A DNA stretch of 64,000 nt. It comes from CAZAYY01 sp964489525 (lineage in GTDB: Bacteria > Chloroflexota > Anaerolineae > Anaerolineales > JABWBV01). The number at the start of each line of letters is the position of its first letter. The first letter of the stretch is position 1. Of the stretch, positions 17,443 to 24,995 are shown piece by piece. The notes under the pieces are model-generated. The model worked only from the letters and a program-made list of their open reading frames with translations, was not told the DNA's origin and ran no database searches. Location of the stretch: positions 1-64,000 of the forward strand of contig CAZAYY010000015.1 in the NCBI GenBank assembly GCA_964489525.1, given 5' to 3'. A program made the position numbers and the translations under genes.

Positions 17443-18049
17443 ACACATTCCTGGTTTGAACAGTTTGGCTGGATTCATTTTCTTGCCAGGCCGCAGCAAG
17501 CGATAGCCTTGCTCGATGCAGCCTGCTTTTTACAGCACTGGTGGTAAGGGATAAGGTTGATGCAATTTCCTCATACGAAAAATCATACCAGTAGCGCATC
17601 AAAACAGCAGCCCGGTCAACCGGTTGGAGGCTGTTAAGAATTTGCTGCACCTGCCGTTGGCGTTCAGTTTGAACTGCCTGGTGTTCAGGGCCTGGTTGAG
17701 GGTCAGTCAGTTCAAAAAAGGGCAGCCCATCCAGAGAAAAGATGGTGTAGCGGCGTTTGCGAAGCTGATCAATACAATAATGGGAAGCAATCGAAAGCAG
17801 CCAGGTAGACAATTTACGGCTGGAATCATAGGCATCCAGGGCTTTATAGGCACGTAAAAAGGTTTCTTGTGCAGCGTCTTCAGCCTCGCCGGCGTCGCCC
17901 AGCATACGGTAACAAAGATTGTATACCGCCCGCTGGTAGCGTTCCACCAGATTGGCAAACGCCAGCGGGTCACCTTTTTTCGCCAGGCTTACCCAATTGG
18001 CTTCTTCGGCGTAGATTTGCGCCCATTCAAGGTCAGTTTTGTGATACAC
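17423..18049 (-). CDS. ECF-family RNA polymerase sigma factor
   Basis: About 208 residues. Region 2 covers FANLVERYQRAVYNLCYRML and EAEDAAQETFLRAYKAL to SIASHYCIDQLRKRR (residues ~25-105). Region 4 holds PVDRAAVLMRYWYDFSYEEI and the HTH LTTSAVKSRLHRAR (~150-195). This is a typical group IV factor for envelope or stress responses. I prefer the GTG at 18049 preceded by AGGAGAG; an in-frame ATG at 18163 lacks such a site and adds an unrelated N-terminus. The membrane protein gene downstream is a likely regulator. Confidence 0.9.
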   Translation of the reverse strand: MYHKTDLEWAQIYAEEANWVSLAKKGDPLAFANLVERYQRAVYNLCYRMLGDAGEAEDAAQETFLRAYKALDAYDSSRKLSTWLLSIASHYCIDQLRKRRYTIFSLDGLPFFELTDPQPGPEHQAVQTERQRQVQQILNSLQPVDRAAVLMRYWYDFSYEEIASTLSLTTSAVKSRLHRARLSLAAAWQENESSQTVQTRNVYETETS

Positions 18050-18216
18050 AGCTACTCTCCTATACGTGCGATTTTGAGTGGGGTTGCAAGCTGCCGGGTT
18101 TGCATGTTGACCTCGGCACCTGAGACCGATATAATCGCATCTGTTATAGAAAAGATTGTACAAGATTTTGTCAAAGTTTCACCCCATATTATCAGGGGTT
18201 TACCAGGAAGGATACC

Positions 18217-18780
18217 ATGCCACGATTAACCAGTATTTACACTCGCAAAGGGGATGATGGAACAACGGCTTTAGGTGGGGGGCAAAGAATTTCCAAAAAT
18301 GATTTGCGCGTCCAGGCGTATGGCACTCTGGATGAATTAAATTCTACCATAGGCGTGGCACTGGCATTTGGCCTGGATGAAAAACTTGCCGCAATGCTGT
18401 CTGATATTCAGAATGATTTATTTAATGCCGGGTCAGATTTATGCTTCCTGGAAGAAGATAAAGCGAACTTTGCCCTGCCGCAAATTGAGCCCCGGCATAT
18501 TGAAACGCTGGAAAACTGGATTGATGAACTTGGTGACATCGTTGGCCCGCTGCAAAATTTTATCCTACCGGGCGGAACACCAGGCGCAGCTCATCTTCAT
18601 GTAGCCCGAACGGTTTGCCGCCGCGCCGAACGGGAGCTGATATCCCTGAGCCAGCGCGAGCCAATTGGGAAGCACATTGCGGCTTATGTGAACCGGCTTT
18701 CGGATGCTTTGTTTGTTATGGCCAGGTATGAAAATTTTGCAAAAAATCAACCCGAAACCCTGTGGGATTCGCGCAAATAA
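18217..18780 (+). CDS. ATP:cob(I)alamin adenosyltransferase, PduO type
   Basis: A 187-residue helical-bundle enzyme that transfers adenosine from ATP to cob(I)alamin, giving coenzyme B12. The N-terminal ATP-binding signature YTRKGDDGTTALGGG (residues 8-22) is complete. YGTLDELNSTIG follows, and the conserved RTVCRRAERE near 130 holds the ATP/cobalamin-binding Arg and Glu. The length is normal for PduO/MMAB. The ATG is behind CAGGAAGG. I see no B12-riboswitch elements in the 167 nt upstream, only a short ACCCC/GGGGT hairpin. Confidence 0.95.
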   Translation: MPRLTSIYTRKGDDGTTALGGGQRISKNDLRVQAYGTLDELNSTIGVALAFGLDEKLAAMLSDIQNDLFNAGSDLCFLEEDKANFALPQIEPRHIETLENWIDELGDIVGPLQNFILPGGTPGAAHLHVARTVCRRAERELISLSQREPIGKHIAAYVNRLSDALFVMARYENFAKNQPETLWDSRK

Positions 18781-18798
18781 CCCGGCAGTGCCCAGATT

Positions 18799-19707
18799 CT
18801 AATTCACCCAAAAGCCGTAGGCAATTAAATAACCCAGGGTACCGAATAACAAAACCCCCAAAAATATCATCCCATTCCAATTGGGACGTTCACCCTCAGC
18901 GACACGGATCACCATCCGGATTTGAAGCAGCGCAGCCAGCACCAGGATAATCCCCGGAAACCATACGAACCGCGGTAATCCGGATAAAGAACCAAAAGCC
19001 AACATGACAAATGAAACCAGCAGCAGCAGGTTGTGCAGTGTCATGGCATTTTCCCAACCCAGGCGGGTGGTCAGGTTGCGCTGCTGCCGGGTAACGGCTG
19101 AGGCATAATCGCTTAACTGAAACATGATTAAAACAGCCAAAAATAAACCAGCCAGTGGAGCCGAAGACATCAACACAAACCTGTGCAGTTCACCGGCTTG
19201 CAGCCAATAACTGGCTGCAGGAACCACGCCGATTATCAAAATTGCCCCGAGGATTTCCCCATAACCCGAAGCCGCCAGTCGAAATGGCGGCACAGCATAC
19301 GCCAACCCGGCGGCAAGCGAAAGAAATTGAAATACCAATAATCCAGGCGAAAGGCTGCCGCTCTGGAGTAGAAGCACCCCTGCGGCAGCGGCCAGCGTAA
19401 ACCCGCCAGCCCCACCCAACAACAACCGCGCAGATTCGGATATGCGCACCCCCGAACCTGTTTTCTCGAAAACGGGTTGGAAAATCCGGGGTCGTTCGAA
19501 ATACGCCGAAGCAAATAAACAGGCAAACAATAAAGCCAGGGTTAACCCACCCCCCACCAACAGCCTGAACACATCCAGGGTCACCCCCAGGTAACGCGCA
19601 ATGCCTGCACCCAGCAAAACCTGCTGTGCAGTGGCTGCAGCCATCCAGAGATAGCGCCACCGGAAAAATCCACGGTATAAATCTTCAGGCAGGGTCTTTT
19701 TATTCAT
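18799..19707 (-). CDS. UbiA/MenA-like polytopic membrane protein, probably divergent
   Basis: 302 residues with about eight to nine membrane segments. YAVPPFRLAASGYGEILGAIL (~140-160) matches the MenA/UbiA 'Y-x-PPxxxxGxGE' loop, and the C-terminal loop DYASAVTRQQRNLTTRLG (~200) resembles the second Asp-rich motif (D-x-x-x-D-x-x-x-G-K-x-T-L-A). The first Asp-rich motif NDxxDxxxD, needed for Mg-diphosphate binding, is not seen near residue 65, where the sequence reads FASAYFERPRIF. Prenyltransferase activity is therefore doubtful. It overlaps the DinB gene upstream by 8 nt. Confidence 0.65.
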   Translation of the reverse strand: MNKKTLPEDLYRGFFRWRYLWMAAATAQQVLLGAGIARYLGVTLDVFRLLVGGGLTLALLFACLFASAYFERPRIFQPVFEKTGSGVRISESARLLLGGAGGFTLAAAAGVLLLQSGSLSPGLLVFQFLSLAAGLAYAVPPFRLAASGYGEILGAILIIGVVPAASYWLQAGELHRFVLMSSAPLAGLFLAVLIMFQLSDYASAVTRQQRNLTTRLGWENAMTLHNLLLLVSFVMLAFGSLSGLPRFVWFPGIILVLAALLQIRMVIRVAEGERPNWNGMIFLGVLLFGTLGYLIAYGFWVN

Positions 19708-20179
19708 CCTTCAACAATTTTCGGATATCCCTTTGGTGTAGCTGGGTATGGCGATACATCAACTTCAAAATTTCAGAAATCGGTGCGATTCCTAAAAATG
19801 GGTGGCGACCTTGCAAGTCCAGGTCGAAATCGTCCATCTTCCGCACCATTGCAATCGTTTTCGCCCGGCGCTCTGAAAACAAAGGCACGAGGTAATCCAG
19901 CGGCAGGTTTTCCATTTCATGGACTTTGCGGTGGTTGTACTCATTCAAATCAAAGTTTTCGGGTACGCCGGCGTGACCTTCCAGAATGGTTTCCACCAGG
20001 CGAGCGATGGCGTGTTCTGCTTGAACAAGGTGAATAAACAGGTCACGCACCTGCCACTGTTCACCATCCGTATAAACCTGCAATGACCAGGCATCTTCAG
20101 GCAAAGCCCGGAAAAAAGAGACGGTTTTTTCCCCTTCGTCTTGTAAACGCTCAATAATTTTCTCGACAGTATCAGCCAT
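19700..20179 (-). CDS. DinB-family protein
   Basis: 159 residues forming a four-helix bundle. GEQWQVRDLFIHLVQAEHAI has the first conserved His and YRHTQLHQRDI has the two later His; together these usually bind a divalent metal. DinB/YfiT enzymes include thiol-dependent transferases (bacillithiol, mycothiol, glutathione), but this one cannot be assigned. The ATG at 20179 follows TGGAGGTTCCAG, a good ribosome site; an open frame continues upstream to 20710 but reads antisense-like over proline dehydrogenase and is not coding. It is translationally coupled to the UbiA-like gene. Confidence 0.85.
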   Translation of the reverse strand: MADTVEKIIERLQDEGEKTVSFFRALPEDAWSLQVYTDGEQWQVRDLFIHLVQAEHAIARLVETILEGHAGVPENFDLNEYNHRKVHEMENLPLDYLVPLFSERRAKTIAMVRKMDDFDLDLQGRHPFLGIAPISEILKLMYRHTQLHQRDIRKLLKDE

Positions 20180-20290
20180 AACTGGAACCTCCAGGGATAA
20201 TGCAGATATTGTACCTGGAACCAGGCTTTTCGGCAAAAATCGAATCAAAGGGAGTATTCGCAGAAGATGGAAAATACTGCTTAAATAACG

Positions 20291-20330
20291 ATATGGCTGC
20301 CTGGCGAGTACACCCACCAGGCAGCCATAT
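20291..20330. repeat. 14-bp perfect inverted repeat
   Basis: ATATGGCTGCCTGG (20291-20304) and CCAGGCAGCCATAT (20317-20330) are separated by 12 nt. It lies between the proline dehydrogenase and DinB genes, both leftward. There is no T-run after it on the minus strand, so it is not a standard intrinsic terminator; an mRNA-stabilising or processing hairpin is possible. Confidence 0.7.
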
Positions 20331-20378
20331 CCACTGAAAACAAAGCAACAGGCCTGATCGAGAATATGAAACGGCAGC

Positions 20379-21344
20379 CTATTTCCGGAAAAAGTTCGAG
20401 ATAAAGAACCAGAGATTGGCCGGACGCTCCGCCAGGCGGCGCATAAAGTAGGGATACCACTGTTTTCCGTAGGGAACATAAACCCGCACCGGGTATCCCT
20501 CGGCCACAAGCTGTTCCTGCAAATCCCGGCGAATGCCGTGCAGCATCTGGAACTCAATTGCCCGCTTGGGAATGCCAGCAGCAGCCGCCGCTTGTTTTGC
20601 GTAATCAATGCGCACAGCATCCTGCGACGCAATAGCCGGAATGGGCGGAACTTTTCCATCTTCAGAACCCGAAAGCACTCCATGGCGCAAAGCGCCCTGA
20701 ATGAGGGCATCGGTCATCCGGTCAAAATTCGTATCCGAATCTCGCTTTTTGGGATAGGCAATTTCAGGCGGCTCCCGGTAGGCGCCTTTTACCAGGCGAA
20801 CGCGAGTTGGCATCTCCTTGAGCAAATTTTCCACATCCTCCATACTGCGGTAAAGCATGGACTGGAGGACCACACCCACCGTTTCACAACCCACCTGGTT
20901 GACCAAAAAACGGTAGATATTCAGGGTGCGATCCACGTAAGGGGAATCTTCCATATCAATGCGCACAAAAATGCCATACTCCCTCGCAATTCCAAGAATA
21001 TACGCCAGGTTTTCAGCACACAAAAAATCATCCAGCTCAATCCCCAACTGGGTCAATTTTAGCGAAACATTCGATTGTAAACCCTCTTTTTTAATGGCAT
21101 GCAAAGCCTGCACAATATGCGCCCGGGCCCGCAGCGCCTCTTCCGGGGTTGTGGTGTGTTCCCCCAGGTGGTCAAGGGTGGCATAAATGCCCTTGGCATT
21201 CAGGGCTTTAATCGCCCGAATGGCATCTTCCAGGCTTTCCCCGGCCACAAACCGGGAACTCACCTTCCAGGCCAGGGGCCATTTGGTCACAACCTGCCTG
21301 GCCCAGGCAGCTTTAGATAAATAGAGCAGCATTGCGCGTAGCAT
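20379..21344 (-). CDS. Proline dehydrogenase (single-domain)
   Basis: A 321-residue FAD-dependent (beta/alpha)8 enzyme that oxidises proline to pyrroline-5-carboxylate. It shows IYATLDHLGEHTTTPEEA near 52, NVSLKLTQLGIELD near 93, FVRIDMEDSPYVDRTL near 125, VRLVKGAYREP near 183, EFQMLHGIR near 245 and the signature Arg pair YFMRRLAERPAN near 300. The length suits the monofunctional PRODH of thermophiles and Gram-positives. No P5C dehydrogenase gene is adjacent. The start at 21344 has TAGGAGG. Confidence 0.95.
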   Translation of the reverse strand: MLRAMLLYLSKAAWARQVVTKWPLAWKVSSRFVAGESLEDAIRAIKALNAKGIYATLDHLGEHTTTPEEALRARAHIVQALHAIKKEGLQSNVSLKLTQLGIELDDFLCAENLAYILGIAREYGIFVRIDMEDSPYVDRTLNIYRFLVNQVGCETVGVVLQSMLYRSMEDVENLLKEMPTRVRLVKGAYREPPEIAYPKKRDSDTNFDRMTDALIQGALRHGVLSGSEDGKVPPIPAIASQDAVRIDYAKQAAAAAGIPKRAIEFQMLHGIRRDLQEQLVAEGYPVRVYVPYGKQWYPYFMRRLAERPANLWFFISNFFRK

Positions 21345-21495
21345 GAATCAGCCTCCTAAAGAATTTCACGCAACTAATTGATCATCCTCAAGCCACGCAG
21401 GAAAAAAGAAAAAGCGCACCTTGGTCCAACCTTTTCCTGCCAGCCATCTGTGATGAATGGCACATTCTGATTGTAGCACAAGTGCAAAAACAGGG

Positions 21496-21504
21496 TGTTA
21501 TAAT
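21496..21504 (+). promoter_or_regulatory. Extended -10 promoter
   Basis: TGTTATAAT fits the TGn-TATAAT extended -10 pattern, with TATAAT at 21499-21504. No good -35 is seen. It would give a leader of about 105 nt before the membrane protein gene at 21615. Confidence 0.45.
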
Positions 21505-21614
21505 CGCAACGGTTAATGACGGGAAACCCTGAAAACCTGGAAAAATGTAAACTTGATGCTCCTATGCAGTTTAAATCCAATAAACACAACCATCATAAGC
21601 CATTGGACTAAAAA

Positions 21615-23465
21615 ATGACATTGGTTTTTGCTGCTCTTGTCTTCTTACTCCCAGGCCTGGCCTGGCATTTTGTGGCCGCATCGGAAGACCTGGATGACCT
21701 TTTAACCTTTTTCATCCGGGTATTTGGCATGAGTGCAGCCTGGTACGTCTTGCTGGGCCTGGGAACATTTGTATTTAACTTCCAGGTTACTCCTGTCATC
21801 TTCTGGATACTTAACCTGGTTTTCTTGTGCCTGGCTGCAATTTCAATGTGGAAAAAAATGGCGCATTGGTCTCACACGGAAACAGCCCTGCGCAAATGGA
21901 CGCCTGGGATTGTTGCCCTGGTGGTTTTCATTACGTTGGTTTGGTTCCGGTTCCAGCAGGCCGAAAGCCTTGTACTGCCTGCCTGGGTGGACTCTGTCCA
22001 CCATACACTCATCGTTCGGGTGTTGTTGGAGCAGGGCCAAATACCCGACACCTTGAATCCATTTATTGATGTTCCTTTTTATTACCACTTTGGTTTTCAT
22101 GCCATCACTGCGGCAGCAGCCTACCTGGCCAGGCTCAGCCCGGAAAACGCTGTGCTCCAATTTGGACAAATTCTCAACGCAGCCGTTGCCGGGGCATTGT
22201 ACGTACTGATAAAAACCACCTGGAAAGACTGGCGCCGAGGGTTGGTGGGGCTGCTTTTGGTTGGGTTTGTTTTCCAAATGCCTGCCTATTACCTGACCTG
22301 GGGACGGTATACACTGCTGACCGGCACACTGCTTCTGCTCCTGGCAATGAATACTGCCACCAGGATATGGCAGGAAGGATACAGCCGCCGCCTGGCCGCA
22401 GAATTGGCCATACTCACCGCAGCCACCTTGTGCGCACACTACCTATCAGCCATGATGTTGGCATTATTTTTTACCAGCCTTGTGGTTGCGCGTTTCACCA
22501 CTGGAAGCAGCCTGAATCACACACTGCAGCCGGGGTGGTTCAAAGCCCTGTTTGTGGCGGCATTGACCGGAGGGATTCTGGCGTTGCCCTGGTTGTGGCG
22601 GGTGTGGCAATATTCAAAAGCGTTCGTCTCGGTTGAAATCACGGCCACCGCAGCCGATTTCAGCCAGCACTACGCCAACGACTACCTGCAATATTACTGG
22701 AACCTGGTGGGTCCTTACCGCAGCCATGTCATTTTCCTGGTGGGGATTTGCGGGCTTTTCTTGTTCGGCTGGAAAAAAGAGGCACGAGGAGCTGCGTTGT
22801 GGAGCCTATTGTTTATTCTGGTTTCCCTTCCCTGGGGAATCAGCCTGAAACCCTTCCGGCCTGATCATGGCGCAATTCTGTTCTTCCTCCCCGCCGGCCT
22901 TTTTGCCGCCGATCTTTTCGTCCGGGGGGTGGATTTCCCAGCCCGGGGCTTAAAACGGGTTACGCAAATCCTGGCCCTGGCAGGTGTGGGGCTGCTGTTG
23001 TTTTGGGGTGCCCGAGACACGCGCAACATCATAAACCCGGTAACGGTTTTCGCCACACAAGAGGATCTTCAAGCCCTCGCGTGGATCAATGCCAACATCC
23101 CTGCTGGCAGCCAGTTTTTTATAAACGTCACTCCCTGGCAGTCTGGCATCTACCGGGGTGTGGACGGCGGGTATTGGATACCTGTTCTGACCGACAGTAA
23201 AACCCTGCTTCCCCCTGCAATTTTTGTTTCAGGCGAACCCGAAAAGGCGATCCCTATCTTAGAAACAGCCAAAGAAGCCGCTTCGCTATCAGGATGTGAC
23301 GAATTAACCCAACAATTCTTAATAAGAAAAGATGTGGACTACCTCTACTTGAAAACCAGGCAAGGCCCTTTGCGAGTGGAAAACCTATTTAACTGCACGT
23401 TCACGGAACTCGTTTTTAGTGGAAATGAAACATTCATCCTGCGGTTTCTTCCACTCACGCCTTAG
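21615..23465 (+). CDS. Large polytopic membrane protein, glycosyltransferase-C-like (paralogue of 32984-34855)
   Basis: 616 residues with about 12 hydrophobic segments and a soluble C-terminal part (~480-616). WVDSVHHTLIVRVL, VPFYYHFGFHAITAAAAYLA and TWGRYTLLTG recur in the paralogue at 32984-34855, as does DGGYWIP near residue 515. Asp/His in the first extracellular loop are like those of GT-C fold glycosyltransferases that use lipid-linked sugars, but no confident family assignment is possible. It stands alone, downstream of an extended -10 promoter and 52 nt before the Kelch protein gene. Confidence 0.75.
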   Translation: MTLVFAALVFLLPGLAWHFVAASEDLDDLLTFFIRVFGMSAAWYVLLGLGTFVFNFQVTPVIFWILNLVFLCLAAISMWKKMAHWSHTETALRKWTPGIVALVVFITLVWFRFQQAESLVLPAWVDSVHHTLIVRVLLEQGQIPDTLNPFIDVPFYYHFGFHAITAAAAYLARLSPENAVLQFGQILNAAVAGALYVLIKTTWKDWRRGLVGLLLVGFVFQMPAYYLTWGRYTLLTGTLLLLLAMNTATRIWQEGYSRRLAAELAILTAATLCAHYLSAMMLALFFTSLVVARFTTGSSLNHTLQPGWFKALFVAALTGGILALPWLWRVWQYSKAFVSVEITATAADFSQHYANDYLQYYWNLVGPYRSHVIFLVGICGLFLFGWKKEARGAALWSLLFILVSLPWGISLKPFRPDHGAILFFLPAGLFAADLFVRGVDFPARGLKRVTQILALAGVGLLLFWGARDTRNIINPVTVFATQEDLQALAWINANIPAGSQFFINVTPWQSGIYRGVDGGYWIPVLTDSKTLLPPAIFVSGEPEKAIPILETAKEAASLSGCDELTQQFLIRKDVDYLYLKTRQGPLRVENLFNCTFTELVFSGNETFILRFLPLTP

Positions 23466-23481
23466 AAATGATCTGAAAAAG

Positions 23482-23487
23482 TATAAT
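23482..23487 (+). promoter_or_regulatory. Candidate -10 box (TATAAT) of the HTH-Kelch gene
   Basis: A perfect TATAAT lies in the short gap after the upstream stop, 30 nt before the ATG at 23518. The -35 region is poor, so activator help or readthrough may be needed. Confidence 0.4.
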
Positions 23488-23517
23488 CAATTGAAAAAGC
23501 CGCAAAGCTAAAGTCAC

Positions 23518-24885
23518 ATGCTAGAAAACACTGAACTCACCGAACGAGAGAAAGAAATCCTGGTGCAAATTGCCACCGGGGCAAGTAATAAAGAAATTGC
23601 TGTCAAACTGCAAATTAGTGTCAACACAGTTAAGGTGCATGTTCGGAATATCCTGAACAAAATTGGAAAATCCACCCGAACCGAAGCCACGCTTTATGCG
23701 ATCCAAATTGGATTGATTGACCCTGGAATTGCCCCAAAGATCCAAGAAGAACCCGAGGGCGAACCTGCCGAAGAAAGAACCCAAGAAACTGCCCAAAGCC
23801 AATCCCTGGTCCAGGATATTCCGATACAACCGGCTGCTGCAGAGAAGCCCATGGCCAGAATCCCAATCTGGGTGGTCGTTTTGGTGGGGGTAATGGCAAT
23901 TATAGCAATCGCAGCCGCCCCGCTGTTCAGGCCTGAAGCGATTGAACTCGAAAGCACCCCTACGGCAGCAGGCACCCAGGGACAAGCCCTGGAATGGGAA
24001 CTGGAAGCAGTCATCCCTACCGGGCGCACCGGGGCAGCAGCAGCCGTCTATAACGGCCAAATTTATATGATCGGAGGAGCAGCCCAGGACGGCTCTGTGG
24101 TTGGGGCACTCGAAAGATACACCCCCCCAACCGAAAGTTGGCTTCGGCTAAGCGCCAAGCCCACCCCCGTTAAAGATATCCAGGCTGGCGTCATCGGGGG
24201 CAAAATTTATGTTCCTGGCGGCCAAATGCAAAGCGGAGAAATCACCAACAAACTGGAAATTTACACCCCCAACTTGAACACCTGGACAGAAGGCGTCGCT
24301 TTGCCCCAAGCCACCAGTGCATACAGCCTGGCGACATTTGAAGGCAAGCTTTACATTTTCGGTGGCTGGGATGGAGAAAAATACCTGAACACTGCCTGGG
24401 TGTTTGACCCCGAAGAAAACAGCTGGCAAGAACTGTCGGCCATGAATGAGGCCCGAGGCTTTGCTGGAAGTGTTGCAACTGGGGGAAGAATTCACCTTGT
24501 GGGCGGCATCAACCAAAATGGAGCGCTCACCAGTCATGCGGTGTATTACCCTGAAATCGATGGAACCGGAAACAACCCATGGCGCGAGGAAGTCAACCTT
24601 CCCTCCCCACGATATGGATTCGGCATTACCAATTTCGCCAATATTATTTACATCTTAGGTGGTGTGGGAGAAACGGAAGGGGCAGTGTTGGAATCTTTGG
24701 AGCTAACCAGCGATCAAGCCTGGGTATCTTTTGACCCACCCGGAAATCAGAGCTGGGCTTTTCCAGGGGCAGTGCTGGTGAACACAAAAATCCATGTTTT
24801 GGGAGGAGAAATTGAAGGATTGCCCACCCAGCAACATGCCAGCTATGAAGCCATTTACTCCATTCGGGTACCAATAATCCCCTGA
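23518..24885 (+). CDS. LuxR-type HTH, transmembrane and Kelch-repeat protein
   Basis: 455 residues. The N-terminus (~5-70) is a LuxR/GerE DNA-binding domain (LTEREKEILVQIATGASNKE, ISVNTVKVHVRNILNKIG). An acidic linker leads to one membrane helix (IPIWVVVLVGVMAIIAIAAA, ~118-137). The outside part (~165-455) is a beta-propeller of five or six Kelch units, each with GG and a Tyr/Trp pair (IYMIGGAAQDG, IYVPGGQMQSG, LYIFGGWDG, IHLVGGINQNG, IYILGGVGE, IHVLGGEIEG). This order suggests a one-piece membrane regulator with an outside sensor; it is unusual. No separate receiver domain is present. Confidence 0.85.
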   Translation: MLENTELTEREKEILVQIATGASNKEIAVKLQISVNTVKVHVRNILNKIGKSTRTEATLYAIQIGLIDPGIAPKIQEEPEGEPAEERTQETAQSQSLVQDIPIQPAAAEKPMARIPIWVVVLVGVMAIIAIAAAPLFRPEAIELESTPTAAGTQGQALEWELEAVIPTGRTGAAAAVYNGQIYMIGGAAQDGSVVGALERYTPPTESWLRLSAKPTPVKDIQAGVIGGKIYVPGGQMQSGEITNKLEIYTPNLNTWTEGVALPQATSAYSLATFEGKLYIFGGWDGEKYLNTAWVFDPEENSWQELSAMNEARGFAGSVATGGRIHLVGGINQNGALTSHAVYYPEIDGTGNNPWREEVNLPSPRYGFGITNFANIIYILGGVGETEGAVLESLELTSDQAWVSFDPPGNQSWAFPGAVLVNTKIHVLGGEIEGLPTQQHASYEAIYSIRVPIIP

Positions 24886-24893
24886 CACCTGAA

Positions 24894-24913
24894 AATAATC
24901 CCAAAGGATTATT
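24894..24913 (+). terminator. Short hairpin after the Kelch gene
   Basis: AATAATCC (24894-24901) and GGATTATT (24906-24913) form an 8-bp stem with a 4-nt loop. There is no T-run after it, so it is a weak terminator at best. Confidence 0.35.
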
Positions 24914-24940
24914 GCACAATCCACCTTCCCAGTGTATCCT
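24912..24940 (+). promoter_or_regulatory. Sigma-70-type promoter of the repeat surface protein
   Basis: TTGCAC (24912-24917), a 17-nt spacer and TATCCT (24935-24940) give a good housekeeping promoter. Transcription would start at about 24947. The ATG at 24996 follows TTGGAGG, a strong ribosome site. Confidence 0.6.
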
Positions 24941-24995
24941 ATAGCCAAGAAACCCAAAAAGGGAAAAAACATTCATCATTTGGAGGTTTGTCGAA

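Noticed and set aside
18050..18216. A cobalamin riboswitch before the PduO-type gene
   Set aside because: I see no B12-box-like sequence or multi-helix fold in the 167 nt, only a short ACCCC/GGGGT hairpin next to the ribosome site.
19700..20710. A longer version of the DinB gene starting at 20710
   Set aside because: The added N-terminal part runs across the end of the proline dehydrogenase gene in another frame and has no domain. The ATG at 20179 has a strong ribosome site and begins the DinB fold.
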